Counted from the first letter of the stretch, positions 43,618 through 52,701 are shown. The stretch: 64,000 nt of DNA from Meridianimarinicoccus sp044221805 (GCA_044221805.1 JBGAOK010000002.1:73724-137723); one strand, 5' to 3'. Translations and numbers: made by a program. The notes: generated from the letters alone by a model not told the origin.

Positions 43618-44702
43618 ACCTCCTCGTTGTGGTCTTGGGTCTTCTTCTGGGCGGATTTCAGGGCCGAGATCGCGGCGTGGATCGCGACGCCGCCGCCCAC
43701 CACGCCGGCCGCGGCGACGCCGATCTTGTCGGCATTCGATTCCACCCCGAACTGGGTCAGGTCGGTCACCCGGTCATAGAAGCTGCCGTGGTCCCAGAAG
43801 CCGTCCTCGGAACAGCCGATGCAGCCATGGCCGGACTGGATCGGGAAGCTGACCCCGTCGTTCCAGCGCACCGTCGAACAGGCGTTGTAGGTGGTCGGGC
43901 CCTTGCAGCCCATCTTGTAGAGGCAATAGCCCTTGCGGGCGTTCTCGTCGTCCCAGGTCTCGACGAACTGGCCGGCGTCGAAATGCGGCCGGCGATAGCA
44001 CTTGTCGTGGATGCGCTGGCCATAGAACATCGCCGGGCGGCCCTGCCGGTCCAGCTCGGGCAGCCGGTCGAAGGTCAGCATGTAGGTGATCACCCCGGTC
44101 ATCACCTCGGCGATGGGCGGGCAGCCCGGCACCTTGATGATCGGCTTGTCGGTGATGACCTTGTGCACCGGCGTGGCCCGGGTCGGGTTCGGCGCCGCCG
44201 CCTGCACGCAGCCATAGCTGGCGCAGGCGCCCCACGAGATGATCGCCTTGGCGCCCTCGGCGGCATGGCGCAGCTGCTCGACGAAGGGCTTGCCGCCGAC
44301 GATGCAGAACATCCCGTCCTCGTTCAGCGGCGGGTTGCCCTCGACCGCGAGGATGTAGTTGCCGCGGTATCTCTCGATCGTCTCCTGCAGCGCGGCCTCG
44401 GCCTGATGGCCGGCCGCCGCCATCAGCGTGTCGTCATAGTCGAGCGAGATCATCGACAGCACCACATCCTTGGCCAGCGGGTGCGCCGAGCGGATGAAGC
44501 TTTCCGAGCAGCAGGTGCATTCCAGGCCGTGGATCCAGATCACCGGCGTGCGCGGCTTGGTCTCCATCGCATGGGCGATCTTCGGCACGAAGGCCGGGCC
44601 GAGACCCAGCGCCGAGGCGGTCAGGGTGCAGTATTTCATGAAGCTGCGTCGGGTGATCCCCTGCCGGCGCATCACGTCATAGAAGGTCTCGATCTGGCTC
44701 AA
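43614..44702 (-). CDS. hupS: [NiFe] uptake hydrogenase small subunit HupS
   Basis: 362 residues. The twin-arginine signal TRRSFMKYCTLTASALG starts near residue 17 and cleavage is likely after AHA (about 45). FeS-cluster Cys motifs include LECTCCSESF (about 60-69), CIVGGKPF, WGACASYGCVQ and the C-terminal CYRRPHF, CLYKMGC and CIGCSE set. A C-terminal transmembrane helix (about 325-345) anchors the protein. It relays electrons from HupL to HupC. Confidence 0.97.
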   Translation of the reverse strand: MSQIETFYDVMRRQGITRRSFMKYCTLTASALGLGPAFVPKIAHAMETKPRTPVIWIHGLECTCCSESFIRSAHPLAKDVVLSMISLDYDDTLMAAAGHQAEAALQETIERYRGNYILAVEGNPPLNEDGMFCIVGGKPFVEQLRHAAEGAKAIISWGACASYGCVQAAAPNPTRATPVHKVITDKPIIKVPGCPPIAEVMTGVITYMLTFDRLPELDRQGRPAMFYGQRIHDKCYRRPHFDAGQFVETWDDENARKGYCLYKMGCKGPTTYNACSTVRWNDGVSFPIQSGHGCIGCSEDGFWDHGSFYDRVTDLTQFGVESNADKIGVAAAGVVGGGVAIHAAISALKSAQKKTQDHNEEV

Positions 44703-44879
44703 CGCTGGTCCTCCCGGAGATCGGTCCGCTTTCGGTCCAAGGTGCGGGAGGGTTGCAGTGCGGCGCGAGGGGAATCGTCGGCGCCGGGCCGTGCGATAAA
44801 ATCGTGCGCTGTCAGCCTGTTGCCGGTTCGGGGGCGGATCGGGCCGGCAAGCCGGTTTCCGGATCCGCCGGCCGGGTGG
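44703..44879 (-). promoter_or_regulatory. hypF-hupS intergenic region (hupSLC promoter region)
   Basis: 177 bases. An inverted repeat TTGCCGG (44820-44826) with CCGGCAA (44844-44850), 17 bases apart, lies 30 bases after the hypF stop. It could be a hypF terminator or part of an operator; HupR is reported to bind TTG-N5-CAA, which is not matched exactly. A short AT-rich palindrome CGATAAAATCG lies near 44794-44804. In R. capsulatus this gap carries the HupR- and IHF-controlled hupSL promoter. Confidence 0.5.
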
Positions 44880-47123
44880 TCAGCAGCTTGCCGCCGCCAC
44901 CAGCGCCTGCCCGAAGGCCAGCCCGCCGTCGCCGGCGGGCACGTCCCGGTGCGTCAGCACGGGAAGCCCGGCCAGTTCGGCGAGGCAGAGGTCCAGCAGC
45001 AGGGCGTTCTGGAAGCAGCCGCCGGACAGCGCCACCGCCTGCGCCGCGCCGCTTTCGACCGCGGCCCGGGCGGGGGTGCAGAAGGCGCGGGCCAGCCCGG
45101 CATGGAAGCGCTGCGCGATGGTCTCGGGCGCCGTGCCGGCGGCCAGGTCCGCGGCCAGGGCGTGGAACATCGGCGCGGGGTCGATCGCGGAGGGGCCAGC
45201 GTCGAAGGGATAGGCGCCGGTCCCGGCGCCGCGGCGGGCCATCGCCTCGAGCCGCATCGCCGCCTCGCCCTCGTAGCTCTGCCCGCCGGGCACGATCCCC
45301 AGCGCCGCCGCCACCGCATCGAAGAGCCGCCCCGCCGAGGAGGACAGCGGCGCGTTCACCCCGGCCGCCACCGCCTGACGGACCGTCGCCAGCGGCTGCC
45401 CGGCCAGCAGCCGGTCGGCCAGCGGCCCCAGCCCGGCCGCGTCCAGCCGCACCAGAAGGTTGCGCCAGGGCTCGCGCTGCGCCGCGCCGCCCCCGGGCAG
45501 CGGCGCCGGCGCCAGCCAGGCCCGGCGGGCAAAGCCGCGATAATCGCCGACCAGAAGCTCGCCGCCCCAGACCGTGCCGTCGGGACCCAGCCCCAGCCCG
45601 TCCAGCACCAGCCCGGCGACCGGCCCGCCCTGCCGCGGCCAGAGGTTGTCGCCCAGGCAGGCGGCCAGATGGGCGTGGTGGTGCTGGACCTCGCGCAGCG
45701 GCAGACCCTTGCCCGCCGCATGGGCCGAACTGCGATAGCCCGGATGCAGGTCACAGGCCGCCAGCACCGGGTGGTGGTCGAACAGCGCGGCGTAGTCGGC
45801 ATCGGCGGTCTCGAATTCGGCCAGGCTCAGGGCGTCGTCAAGGTCGCCGAGGTGGTGCGACAGCAGCGCCTGCCCGTCGCGGATCAGGCAGATCGCCGCC
45901 TTCATCTGCCCCCCGTAGGCGACGATCTCGGGCGCTTCGGCAAAGCCCTCGGGCAGGTTCAGGGTGGCGGGCACCAGCCCCCGGCCGCGGCGCAGCACCA
46001 TCGGGCCGCGCGGCGTGGGGCGTTCGACGCTGTCGTCCAGCCGCCGGGCGATGTCCCTGTCATGCATCAGGAAGCCGTCGGCGACCGGCGCCAGCTTCGC
46101 CCGCGCCTCGGCATTGCCGATCACCTGCGGCTCGCCCGAGAGATTGCCCGAGGTCATCACCAGAGGCCGCCCCGCCGCCCGGCAGAGCAGATGGTGCAGC
46201 GGCGTCGCCGGCAGCATCCAGCCTAGCGCGTCGAGCCCCGGCGCCAGCCCCGCGGGCAGCGCCGCGCCGGCCATTTCCAGCAGCAGGATCGGCGCCGCGG
46301 GCGAGGCCAGCCGCGCCGCGGCCGCGGCATCGGGCCGGGCATGGCGGCGGATGACGTCCATCGGCGCCATCAGCGCGAAGGGCTTGCCCGGCCGCCGCTT
46401 GCGCGCGCGCAGCCGGGCGATCGCGGCCGGGGCGGTGGCGTCGCAGGCCAGGTGGAAGCCGCCCAGCCCCTTCACCGCGACGATGCCGCCCGCCGCCAGC
46501 ATCTCCGCCGCAAGGGCGATCGCGTCCCCCGGCGGCCTTGCGCCCCCGGCCTCGAACCACGGCCGCGGCCCGCAATCCGGGCAGGCGATCGGCTGGGCGT
46601 GGAAGCGCCGGTCGGCCGGGTCGGCATATTCGGCGGCGCAGGCGGGGCACATGGCAAAGCCGGCCATGGTGGTCTGCCCCCGGTCATAGGGCAGCGTGCG
46701 CAGGATCGAGAAGCGCGGCCCGCAATGGGTGCAGTTGGTGAAAGCATAGCCGCGCCGCCGCCCGCCGCCCGCGATCTCGTCCAGACAGGCCGGGCAGGTC
46801 GCCGCATCGGGCGTCACCCGGGTGCGCGCCCCCTTCGGCCCCGAAGCCGCGATGGCGAAGCCCGCGCCCGCCGGCACCGAAGTGGCCCGGCTTTCCACCG
46901 CGTCGATCCGCGACAAGGGCGGCGCCTCGGCCCGGAGCGCCGCCTCGAAACCGTCGAGGCCCGCGCCCGCGACCCGGATCAGCACGCCCTCGGCATCGTT
47001 CAGGACCTCTCCCGACAGTCCCATCCGGGTCGCGAGCTGCCAGACGAAGGGCCGGAACCCGACCCCCTGCACCTGCCCGCGGACGCGGATCTCCCGCCCC
47101 TTTTGTCCTTCTTCTTGGGACAA
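44880..47123 (-). CDS. hypF: Carbamoyltransferase HypF
   Basis: About 747 residues. An N-terminal acylphosphatase domain (IRVRGQVQGVGFRPFVWQLA) is followed by zinc-finger Cys pairs (CPACLDE, CTHCGP, CPACAAE, CPDCGP), a YrdC/Sua5-like domain (about 200-380) and a carbamoyltransferase domain ending SGGCFQNALLLDLCLAELA. It makes the carbamoyl group transferred to HypE for CN ligand synthesis. No ATG precedes the acylphosphatase domain in frame; TTG 47123 is the best start and lies inside an intergenic repeat element. The frame runs further up inside hupV but only as an artefact. Confidence 0.9.
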   Translation of the reverse strand: MSQEEGQKGREIRVRGQVQGVGFRPFVWQLATRMGLSGEVLNDAEGVLIRVAGAGLDGFEAALRAEAPPLSRIDAVESRATSVPAGAGFAIAASGPKGARTRVTPDAATCPACLDEIAGGGRRRGYAFTNCTHCGPRFSILRTLPYDRGQTTMAGFAMCPACAAEYADPADRRFHAQPIACPDCGPRPWFEAGGARPPGDAIALAAEMLAAGGIVAVKGLGGFHLACDATAPAAIARLRARKRRPGKPFALMAPMDVIRRHARPDAAAAARLASPAAPILLLEMAGAALPAGLAPGLDALGWMLPATPLHHLLCRAAGRPLVMTSGNLSGEPQVIGNAEARAKLAPVADGFLMHDRDIARRLDDSVERPTPRGPMVLRRGRGLVPATLNLPEGFAEAPEIVAYGGQMKAAICLIRDGQALLSHHLGDLDDALSLAEFETADADYAALFDHHPVLAACDLHPGYRSSAHAAGKGLPLREVQHHHAHLAACLGDNLWPRQGGPVAGLVLDGLGLGPDGTVWGGELLVGDYRGFARRAWLAPAPLPGGGAAQREPWRNLLVRLDAAGLGPLADRLLAGQPLATVRQAVAAGVNAPLSSSAGRLFDAVAAALGIVPGGQSYEGEAAMRLEAMARRGAGTGAYPFDAGPSAIDPAPMFHALAADLAAGTAPETIAQRFHAGLARAFCTPARAAVESGAAQAVALSGGCFQNALLLDLCLAELAGLPVLTHRDVPAGDGGLAFGQALVAAASC

Positions 47124-47163
47124 ATACTCTCGGGGGTCCGGGGGCAGACAGCCCCCGGCTTGG
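47097..47163 (-). repeat. Intergenic hairpin repeat, copy 1
   Basis: Read on the minus strand: a GC hairpin (GGGGGCTGTCTGCCCCC, 47139-47155), then GAGTATTTGTCCCAAGAAGA and AGG. Copy 2 at 61329-61400 has the same order: hairpin, GAGTATTTCCGCCAAGAAGA, AGG. Both copies lie directly 3' of a minus-strand gene (hupV here). It probably acts as a terminator-type element. Here it also covers the presumed hypF start. Confidence 0.75.
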
Positions 47164-47202
47164 CCGCCGCCGGGTGCGTCGCCGCCTATCAACGCGCCAT
47201 CC

Positions 47203-48636
47203 TCAATGCACCGTGCAGACCATGCAGGGATCGAAGCTGCGCACGATGTGCTGGACCGACAGCGGCGTGTCCTCCTCCGCGCCCACCGGCGCGCCGACCA
47301 GCGCCGCCTCCACCGGGCCGGGACTGCCGGCGGCGTCCCGCGGGCTGAAATTCCAGGTCGTCGGCGCCACGATCTGATAGCTGGCGATCCGCCCGCCCTC
47401 GATCCGGATCCAGTGGCCGAGCGCGCCGCGCGCCGCCTCGACCAGACCTTCGCCAGAACCGTCGCGGGGCAGCGCCAACGGATCCATGAAGCGCGCCTCG
47501 GGCCGGATCGCGCCGCACCAGGCTTCCATCCGCGCTTGGGTCCGGGCGATTTCCAGCAGCCGCCCGGCGACCCGGGCCAGCACCCCGCCGCCATCCGCGG
47601 CCAGCGCGACGGCCAGCGGGTGGCCGTCCACCGCCTGCCGCGCCAGCGCGCCGGTCTCGAAGCTCTGCCCGTCCAGCCGCGGCGCCTTGCACCAGGAATA
47701 GGCCGGCGCCGCCATGTCCTCGTCCGGGATGGTGCGGCCCCGCGACGGGTGCGTGGTCTCGCCCAGCATCCAGGCATGGCTCAGGTCCTCGGCAATCGCG
47801 CCGGGGTCGAGTGGGCCGGCCACGCCCTCTGCCAGCATGCCGCGGGCGAAGGCCGCGCCGCCCGGCTGCGGATAGGCGCCGAAGGACAGGTAGCGTCCCG
47901 GCCCGGGCCCCAGCCGGGCCAGGTCGAGATCGGCGGCGATCCGCAGGAACAGCCCGGCATCGCCCCGGTCCCAGCGCAGCAGCGCCTCCGGCGTCGCCAG
48001 GGCAGCGAAATCCTCCAGCGTGGCGCCGAACAGCTCGGCCTCCAGATAGCGCCGGAAGGCCCTCAGGCTGGCCCCGATCCGCACCTTGTCGCGCGCCGTC
48101 GGTGCCCGGGTCACGCCGCCGGGCTGGATCGCCAGCGTATGCGGCCACTTGCCCCCGAGCAGCCCGACGATGTGCAGCAGCGCCGCCCGCGCCTCGAGCG
48201 CGGCGCGGATCGCCGAGCCTTCCGCGGCGGTGAAGCGTGCCACCGCCCGGTCGTGCCAGGATCGCCCGGCATAGAAGGCGCGGGCGAAGTCGGGCATGAA
48301 GAACAGGTGGAAATGGGTCAGGTGGTCGATCACGTTCTCGACCGCATGCAGCAGCGCGGCGACGCGAGCCCCCTCCGGGGCCGGGGCCTGCCCCGCGGCC
48401 GAAGCCAGCGCCGCCGCCGCCGCCGCCGACTGGCTGATCGAGCAGATGCCGCAGATACGCGGCACGATGGTCAGGGCGTCGCGGGGATCCTTCCCGGCCA
48501 GCATCATCTCGAAGCCGCGGAACAGCGGCGAATTGACATGGGCGGCCTGCACCCGCCCGTCGGCCACCTCGAGCCGGATCTCCAGATCCCCCTCGACGCG
48601 GTTGAAGGGCCCGGCCAGGAGCGTGCGCGGGCTCAC
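47203..48636 (-). CDS. hupV: Regulatory (H2-sensing) hydrogenase large subunit HupV
   Basis: 477 residues. The N-terminal RICGICSISQSAAAAAAL (about 60-77) and the C-terminal DPCMVCTVH provide the Ni ligands. The protein ends exactly at the His, with no cleavable peptide, as is known for sensor hydrogenases (HupV/HoxC) that need no HupD-type protease. With HupU it senses H2 and controls HupT. The start overlaps hupU by 4 bases. Confidence 0.96.
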   Translation of the reverse strand: MSPRTLLAGPFNRVEGDLEIRLEVADGRVQAAHVNSPLFRGFEMMLAGKDPRDALTIVPRICGICSISQSAAAAAALASAAGQAPAPEGARVAALLHAVENVIDHLTHFHLFFMPDFARAFYAGRSWHDRAVARFTAAEGSAIRAALEARAALLHIVGLLGGKWPHTLAIQPGGVTRAPTARDKVRIGASLRAFRRYLEAELFGATLEDFAALATPEALLRWDRGDAGLFLRIAADLDLARLGPGPGRYLSFGAYPQPGGAAFARGMLAEGVAGPLDPGAIAEDLSHAWMLGETTHPSRGRTIPDEDMAAPAYSWCKAPRLDGQSFETGALARQAVDGHPLAVALAADGGGVLARVAGRLLEIARTQARMEAWCGAIRPEARFMDPLALPRDGSGEGLVEAARGALGHWIRIEGGRIASYQIVAPTTWNFSPRDAAGSPGPVEAALVGAPVGAEEDTPLSVQHIVRSFDPCMVCTVH

Positions 48637-49619
48637 GGCTTCCTGAGCCGCGGCGGCACCGCGATCCGGTCGGCGGTGGCATTGCGCGCGATCCGATCGG
48701 GCGTCGCCGCCTTCGACAGCGAGGCCAGCGCCATGAACCAGGCCTTCGGCATGTCCGAGGGCAGCCCGACCGGGATCCCGGCGAATTTCGGCGTCTCGGT
48801 GAAGGGGTGGCGGGGTTCCTCGAACTCGGGCGCGGTGCAGTTGATGCAGGGGTATCCCGCCTTGGTGCAGGACCCGTCGCCGTTCCAGCCGCGGATGTTG
48901 CAGTCGCCCATGGCCTGGGTGCCGACGCAGCCCAGATGTTCCATCATGCAGCCGATCTGCGACAGCGCCAGCGCGCTGGCCTTGTATTCGTAGAACTCGT
49001 TCTTCGAGCAGCCGTGATGCACCAGATGCTCGGCATAGAAGCGCGGCCGCGCCAGGGGATCGAGCGCTGCCTCGCCCAGCGACCCGGCGGCCAGCAGCAT
49101 CAGCGTCTCGGTCACCCAGTCGGGATGGGTCGGGCAGCCCGCCACATTGATCACCGGCAGGCCCGAGCGGCTGCGGAAGGCCGCGCCCAGCAGCCCGCCG
49201 GCCTCGGCGCCGTCATATTGCAGGCCGATCGCCCCGGCGGGATTGCCCCCGGCCGAGGTGATGCCGCCGAAGGCCGCGCAGGTGCCGATCGCCGCCACGT
49301 CCTGCGCCACCGCGGCCAGGTCGCGCACCCAGTCGATCATCGGCCGCCCGGTGCCGCCCATCAGGTGGAACCGCCCCGTCCCCGCCGGCCCGGTGACCAT
49401 CGAGCCTTCGACACAGAGCAGGTCCAGCGCCTGTTCGCCGGCAAGGATCCGCGCCAGCAGCCGCCGCAGATCCCCGCCCGAGGCTTCCGACAGGCTCGGG
49501 TGCCACAGGATGGTGATCCCGGCCTGATCCAGAAGGTCGATCAGGTTCGGGTCCTCGGCCGCCAGCAGCGACATGGAGCAGCCGCCGCAGCCCGCCGATT
49601 GCAGCCAGAGCAGGTTCAC
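48633..49619 (-). CDS. hupU: Regulatory hydrogenase small subunit HupU
   Basis: 328 residues with no signal peptide, as expected for a cytoplasmic sensor. The N-terminal LQSAGCGGCSMSLL, then CVEGSMVTGP, GTCAAFGG and NVAGCPTHPDWV, are FeS ligand regions. C-terminal Cys sets include HHGCSKNEFYEYKASA, CMMEHLGCVG and CINCTAPEFE. It pairs with HupV. Its start overlaps the hupT stop. Confidence 0.96.
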   Translation of the reverse strand: MNLLWLQSAGCGGCSMSLLAAEDPNLIDLLDQAGITILWHPSLSEASGGDLRRLLARILAGEQALDLLCVEGSMVTGPAGTGRFHLMGGTGRPMIDWVRDLAAVAQDVAAIGTCAAFGGITSAGGNPAGAIGLQYDGAEAGGLLGAAFRSRSGLPVINVAGCPTHPDWVTETLMLLAAGSLGEAALDPLARPRFYAEHLVHHGCSKNEFYEYKASALALSQIGCMMEHLGCVGTQAMGDCNIRGWNGDGSCTKAGYPCINCTAPEFEEPRHPFTETPKFAGIPVGLPSDMPKAWFMALASLSKAATPDRIARNATADRIAVPPRLRKP

Positions 49620-50941
49620 GGTGCCGCCCCCGGCAGATCCAGCCGGAACCGCGCCCCGGTCTCGGACGGCAGCAGCTTCAGGGTGCCGCCATGCTCCTCG
49701 GCGATCTTGTGCGAGATGGCGAGCCCCAGCCCGGTGCCGTCGCCCACCGGCTTGGTGGTGAAGAACGGATCGAAGATCGCCGCCGCGGTCTCGGGCGGGA
49801 TGCCGGGGCCGTTGTCGGCGACCTCGACGAAGACCCGGTCGCGCTCGCGCCCGATGGTGATGGCGATCGCCGGGTCGGCGGTGGCCTTCAGCGCGTCGAT
49901 GGCGTTCTGCACCAGGTTCATCACCACCTGCTGGACATGCCCGGGCCGGCCCCGCGCCATGACCTGTCCCGGCGCGTCGATGACCAGCCGGACCGGCCGC
50001 TTCATCCCCCGCGACACCCAGTCGGCAGCGATCCGGGTGGTGGCGGCCAGGTCGAAGGCGGCGAACTCGCCGGTGCCGTCCGCCGACAGCCGGCGCAGGT
50101 CCTCGACGATGTCGCGCACGCGCTCCGCCCCTTCGCTGGTGCCCGAGATCGCCTGGCGCAGGTTCTTCAATTCGCGATCGAGCTTCAGGTCGGCCCTGAG
50201 AGCCACCAGTTCCTCGCGGCTGGCCCCGGCCTGCACCCGGTCGAAATAGGCCTCGAAACGGCCGAGGTACTTCTCCAGCGCATGGGCATTGGCATAGACG
50301 AAGCTGATCGGGTTGTTCAGCTCGTGCGCCACCCCGGCCAGCAGCCGGCCAAGGGAGGCCAGCTTCTCGTTGCGCACCAGAAGCGCCTGCGCCTCCTTCA
50401 GGGCGCGGTGGCTTTCGGCGAGTTCGGAATAGGCGCGGCGCAGTTCGCCCACCGGTCGCCCGGTCAGCACCGCGCCGCGGCTGCGGCCGCGGTCGTCGCG
50501 CCGTGCGGCGATGGTGATCTCCAGCGGCGCCGGACCCTCGGGCGAGGCCAGCGCGGCCTCGACCGGGGCGGGGCTGGTCCCGGCCAGCGCGGCGCCCACC
50601 GCAGCCTGGATCGAGCCGCGGGTCTCGGCGGTCATCAGGTCCGCCAGCGCGGTGCCCAGGAGCGCCGTCTCGGCTTTTCCGGTCAGGCGCGCGAGCGAGC
50701 GCGAGGCGTGTTCGATCCGTCCCTCGGGGGTCACTGCCACCAGCACATCGCTGACCGAATCGAGCACCGACGCCATGAAGCGGCGCAGCGCGTCCAGTTC
50801 GGCATTCTTGGCCTCGAGCTGTTCCTGATAGGCGACCAGCTCGGCATAGGTCCGGTCAACGGCGCGCAGCACATCCCGCCAGGCGCCGGAACTGAACTCG
50901 GCCGCCTCGCCATCGCCGGGGATCTCGGGTCGCGCGCCCAT
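49616..50941 (-). CDS. hupT: Hydrogenase sensor histidine kinase HupT
   Basis: 441 residues, soluble. An N-terminal helical region is followed by a PAS domain (about 60-170), a dimerisation domain with the phospho-acceptor His in GVAHELNNPISF (about 225), and an ATPase domain with N-box NLVQNAIDAL, DNGPGIP and GTGLGLAISHK. In the R. capsulatus system HupT phosphorylates HupR without H2, lowering hupSL expression. ATG 50941 fits the family; upstream in-frame residues are Arg-rich extension. It is first of hupTUV. Confidence 0.94.
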   Translation of the reverse strand: MGARPEIPGDGEAAEFSSGAWRDVLRAVDRTYAELVAYQEQLEAKNAELDALRRFMASVLDSVSDVLVAVTPEGRIEHASRSLARLTGKAETALLGTALADLMTAETRGSIQAAVGAALAGTSPAPVEAALASPEGPAPLEITIAARRDDRGRSRGAVLTGRPVGELRRAYSELAESHRALKEAQALLVRNEKLASLGRLLAGVAHELNNPISFVYANAHALEKYLGRFEAYFDRVQAGASREELVALRADLKLDRELKNLRQAISGTSEGAERVRDIVEDLRRLSADGTGEFAAFDLAATTRIAADWVSRGMKRPVRLVIDAPGQVMARGRPGHVQQVVMNLVQNAIDALKATADPAIAITIGRERDRVFVEVADNGPGIPPETAAAIFDPFFTTKPVGDGTGLGLAISHKIAEEHGGTLKLLPSETGARFRLDLPGAAP

Positions 50942-51137
50942 GGCGGTCCTCCTGCCCGACAGACTAGGGCCGTGGGCCGGGCGGCGGCAACTGCTATCGC
51001 GGCAGGGGCGACCGCAGCCGGGCCGCGCCCGGCTGCCCGGCCCAACGCCGGGCAAGCGGCGAAGCCGCGCCGCGCCGGGGGCGGGAGCCCCTCCGCCTCG
51101 GCAGAGGCCGGTCGGACGCTGACGACGCGGGCGCGGC
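50942..51137 (-). promoter_or_regulatory. hupT upstream region
   Basis: 196 bases holding the likely hupTUV promoter. A hairpin TGCCCGGC (51034-51041) with GCCGGGCA (51047-51054) may end transcription of the I78-like gene that lies upstream on the same strand. No other element was recognised. Confidence 0.4.
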
Positions 51138-51428
51138 TCAGCCGCAGAAGACGCGGCTCACCGTGCCGTTCGGGGCGGTGGTAAACGTCAGACGGTTCGC
51201 GTCATAGTCCTTCGGCACGAACTGCGTCGCGCCAAGCACCCGCACGGTCAGCGGCGTGACCACGGTGGCCACGGTTTCGATCGGCTGGCCTTTCAGGTAG
51301 TCGAACTCGGCGGCGTTGCAGGTGACGGGCGGCACACTGGGTCCGCCGGTGTAATACGCGTCGGTCTGCGGGGCGCAGGCGGCGAGCGCAATTGTGGCGG
51401 AAAGCGCGATAGGCAGGGTGAACTTCAT
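51138..51428 (-). CDS. Peptidase-inhibitor-I78-like lipoprotein
   Basis: 96 residues. The signal peptide has a lipobox-like LAACAP (Cys at about 17). The mature part VTCNAAEFDYLKGQPIETVA with a C-terminal NRLTFTTAPNGTVSRVFCG fits the Inhibitor_I78 family, small proteins related to serine-protease inhibitors. The two Cys (about 36 and 95) could form a disulfide. ATG 51428 has GAGG 6 bases upstream; 14 further in-frame residues are unlikely to be coding. It is monocistronic by position. Confidence 0.8.
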   Translation of the reverse strand: MKFTLPIALSATIALAACAPQTDAYYTGGPSVPPVTCNAAEFDYLKGQPIETVATVVTPLTVRVLGATQFVPKDYDANRLTFTTAPNGTVSRVFCG

Positions 51429-51580
51429 GGCTGACCTCGTTTGCGCGCGAAATTGCCGAGACGCTCGCACCGGCGCAAGATCGACCCGCGCTATCGCGCA
51501 TCTCGGCCGAACCCTGTGACTTTTCTAACATGCTGCATCGCCGCATCGCCTGCAGATTGCGCCTGCAGATTCGGCCTGCG

Positions 51581-51640
51581 CGATCCCCGGCCCGATCCCC
51601 GGCCCGATCCCCGGCCCGATCCCCGGCCCGATCCCCGGCC
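51581..51640. repeat. 12-bp tandem repeat CGATCCCCGGCC, five copies
   Basis: Five perfect copies start at 51581, 51593, 51605, 51617 and 51629. They lie between the I78-like gene and the end of the SDR gene, in non-coding DNA. A 13-base near-repeat (CCTGCAGATTGCG and CCTGCAGATTCGG) precedes them at about 51549-51574. The core CGATCCCC is shared with the 27.2-kb array, but GTTC is absent here. Confidence 0.85.
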
Positions 51641-51697
51641 CACGCCGCGGCCCCGTCGCCGGCCGGCCTTACTGTCCGCGCCGGGCGCGGCCCGACC

Positions 51698-52546
51698 TCA
51701 GTCCGGGCCGGTCATGTGGGCGCGGAAGGCGGCGGCAAAGTCCGGGTGCCAGCGCGACAGGGCGGGGCGGTTGTGGGCAATGTCGCCCGCCGCCCAGGCC
51801 ATCCGCTTCAGGTCGGTATCCCGGTCGACCTCGTTGTCGGGGCAGAGGATGTAGAAATCGCCCTGCGCCATACCCGCCAGCAGGAAGTCGGCCACCTGGT
51901 CGGCAGTCCAGGCGCCGGCGGGTTTCTCGGCCGCGCCGCGCTGGCGGGTAAAGCCGGTGAAGGTGAAGCCCGGGATCAGCAGATGCGCGCTGACCCGGCC
52001 GTCGGTGGCCAGCAGGTCGTGGGCCAGCGACTCGGTCAGCGCCTTCAGCGCCGCCTTCGAGACGTTGTAGGCGGTGTCGCCCGGGGGCAGGGTGATGCCC
52101 TGCTTGGACCCGGTGTTGACGATCGCCGCCGGGGCCTCGCTGGCGAGGATCCCCGGCAGGAACACCTGCAGCCCGTGGATCACCCCCCAGAGGTTGGTGG
52201 CGAGCGTCTTTTCCCAGACCTCGGGCCCGGCCAGGACGCCGCCGCCGCCCTCGCGCCCGGCATTGTTCATCAGCACGCCCACCGGACCCATCGTGTCGGC
52301 CTTGGCCTTCAGGGCCTCGACCGACTCGCGCCGGCTCACGTCGGTGACCAGAGCCCGTGCGGCGATTCCCTCCGCGGTCAGCCCGGAAACGGCCGCGCCC
52401 AGTACCGGGGCATCGCGATCGGCCAGCAGCACCGCCATGCCTGCAGCGCCGAAGCGGCGGGCGGCCGCGAGGCCGATGCCGCTGGCGCCCCCGGTGATGA
52501 CGGCGACGGCGCCGGGGCGGATCGCGGGATGGTCGGGGCTGGTCAT
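51698..52546 (-). CDS. Short-chain dehydrogenase/reductase
   Basis: 282 residues. The classical SDR motifs are all there: TGGASGIG (about 18-25), NNAG (about 94-97), catalytic Ser in NTGSKQG (about 143) and YNVSK (about 156-160). It is an NAD(P)-dependent oxidoreductase of unknown substrate. ATG 52546 was chosen because upstream residues are not SDR-like. It is divergent from the GNAT gene. Confidence 0.9.
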   Translation of the reverse strand: MTSPDHPAIRPGAVAVITGGASGIGLAAARRFGAAGMAVLLADRDAPVLGAAVSGLTAEGIAARALVTDVSRRESVEALKAKADTMGPVGVLMNNAGREGGGGVLAGPEVWEKTLATNLWGVIHGLQVFLPGILASEAPAAIVNTGSKQGITLPPGDTAYNVSKAALKALTESLAHDLLATDGRVSAHLLIPGFTFTGFTRQRGAAEKPAGAWTADQVADFLLAGMAQGDFYILCPDNEVDRDTDLKRMAWAAGDIAHNRPALSRWHPDFAAAFRAHMTGPD

Positions 52547-52701
52547 GGGGCGTCTCCTTCGCACGGAACCGGCGTGGGGGCCGGTCCTGCCGGTTACCAG
52601 CGCACAGGTGGGGCTGGGGCGAGGGGCGGGGCTGGTGGCGGCTGTTCCCGGCATATGGCCGGACCGGCGCCACCCGGCGCCCCGCCAAGGAGTGCCCGCC
52701 C

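Noticed and set aside
44790..44806. FNR/FnrL or IHF site at CGATAAAATCG
   Set aside because: It does not match TTGAT-N4-ATCAA or the IHF consensus closely enough to call.
46822..48993. Long plus-strand open frame opposite hypF/hupV/hupU
   Set aside because: Antisense to three well-supported genes with conserved metal-ligand motifs; the product is low-complexity.
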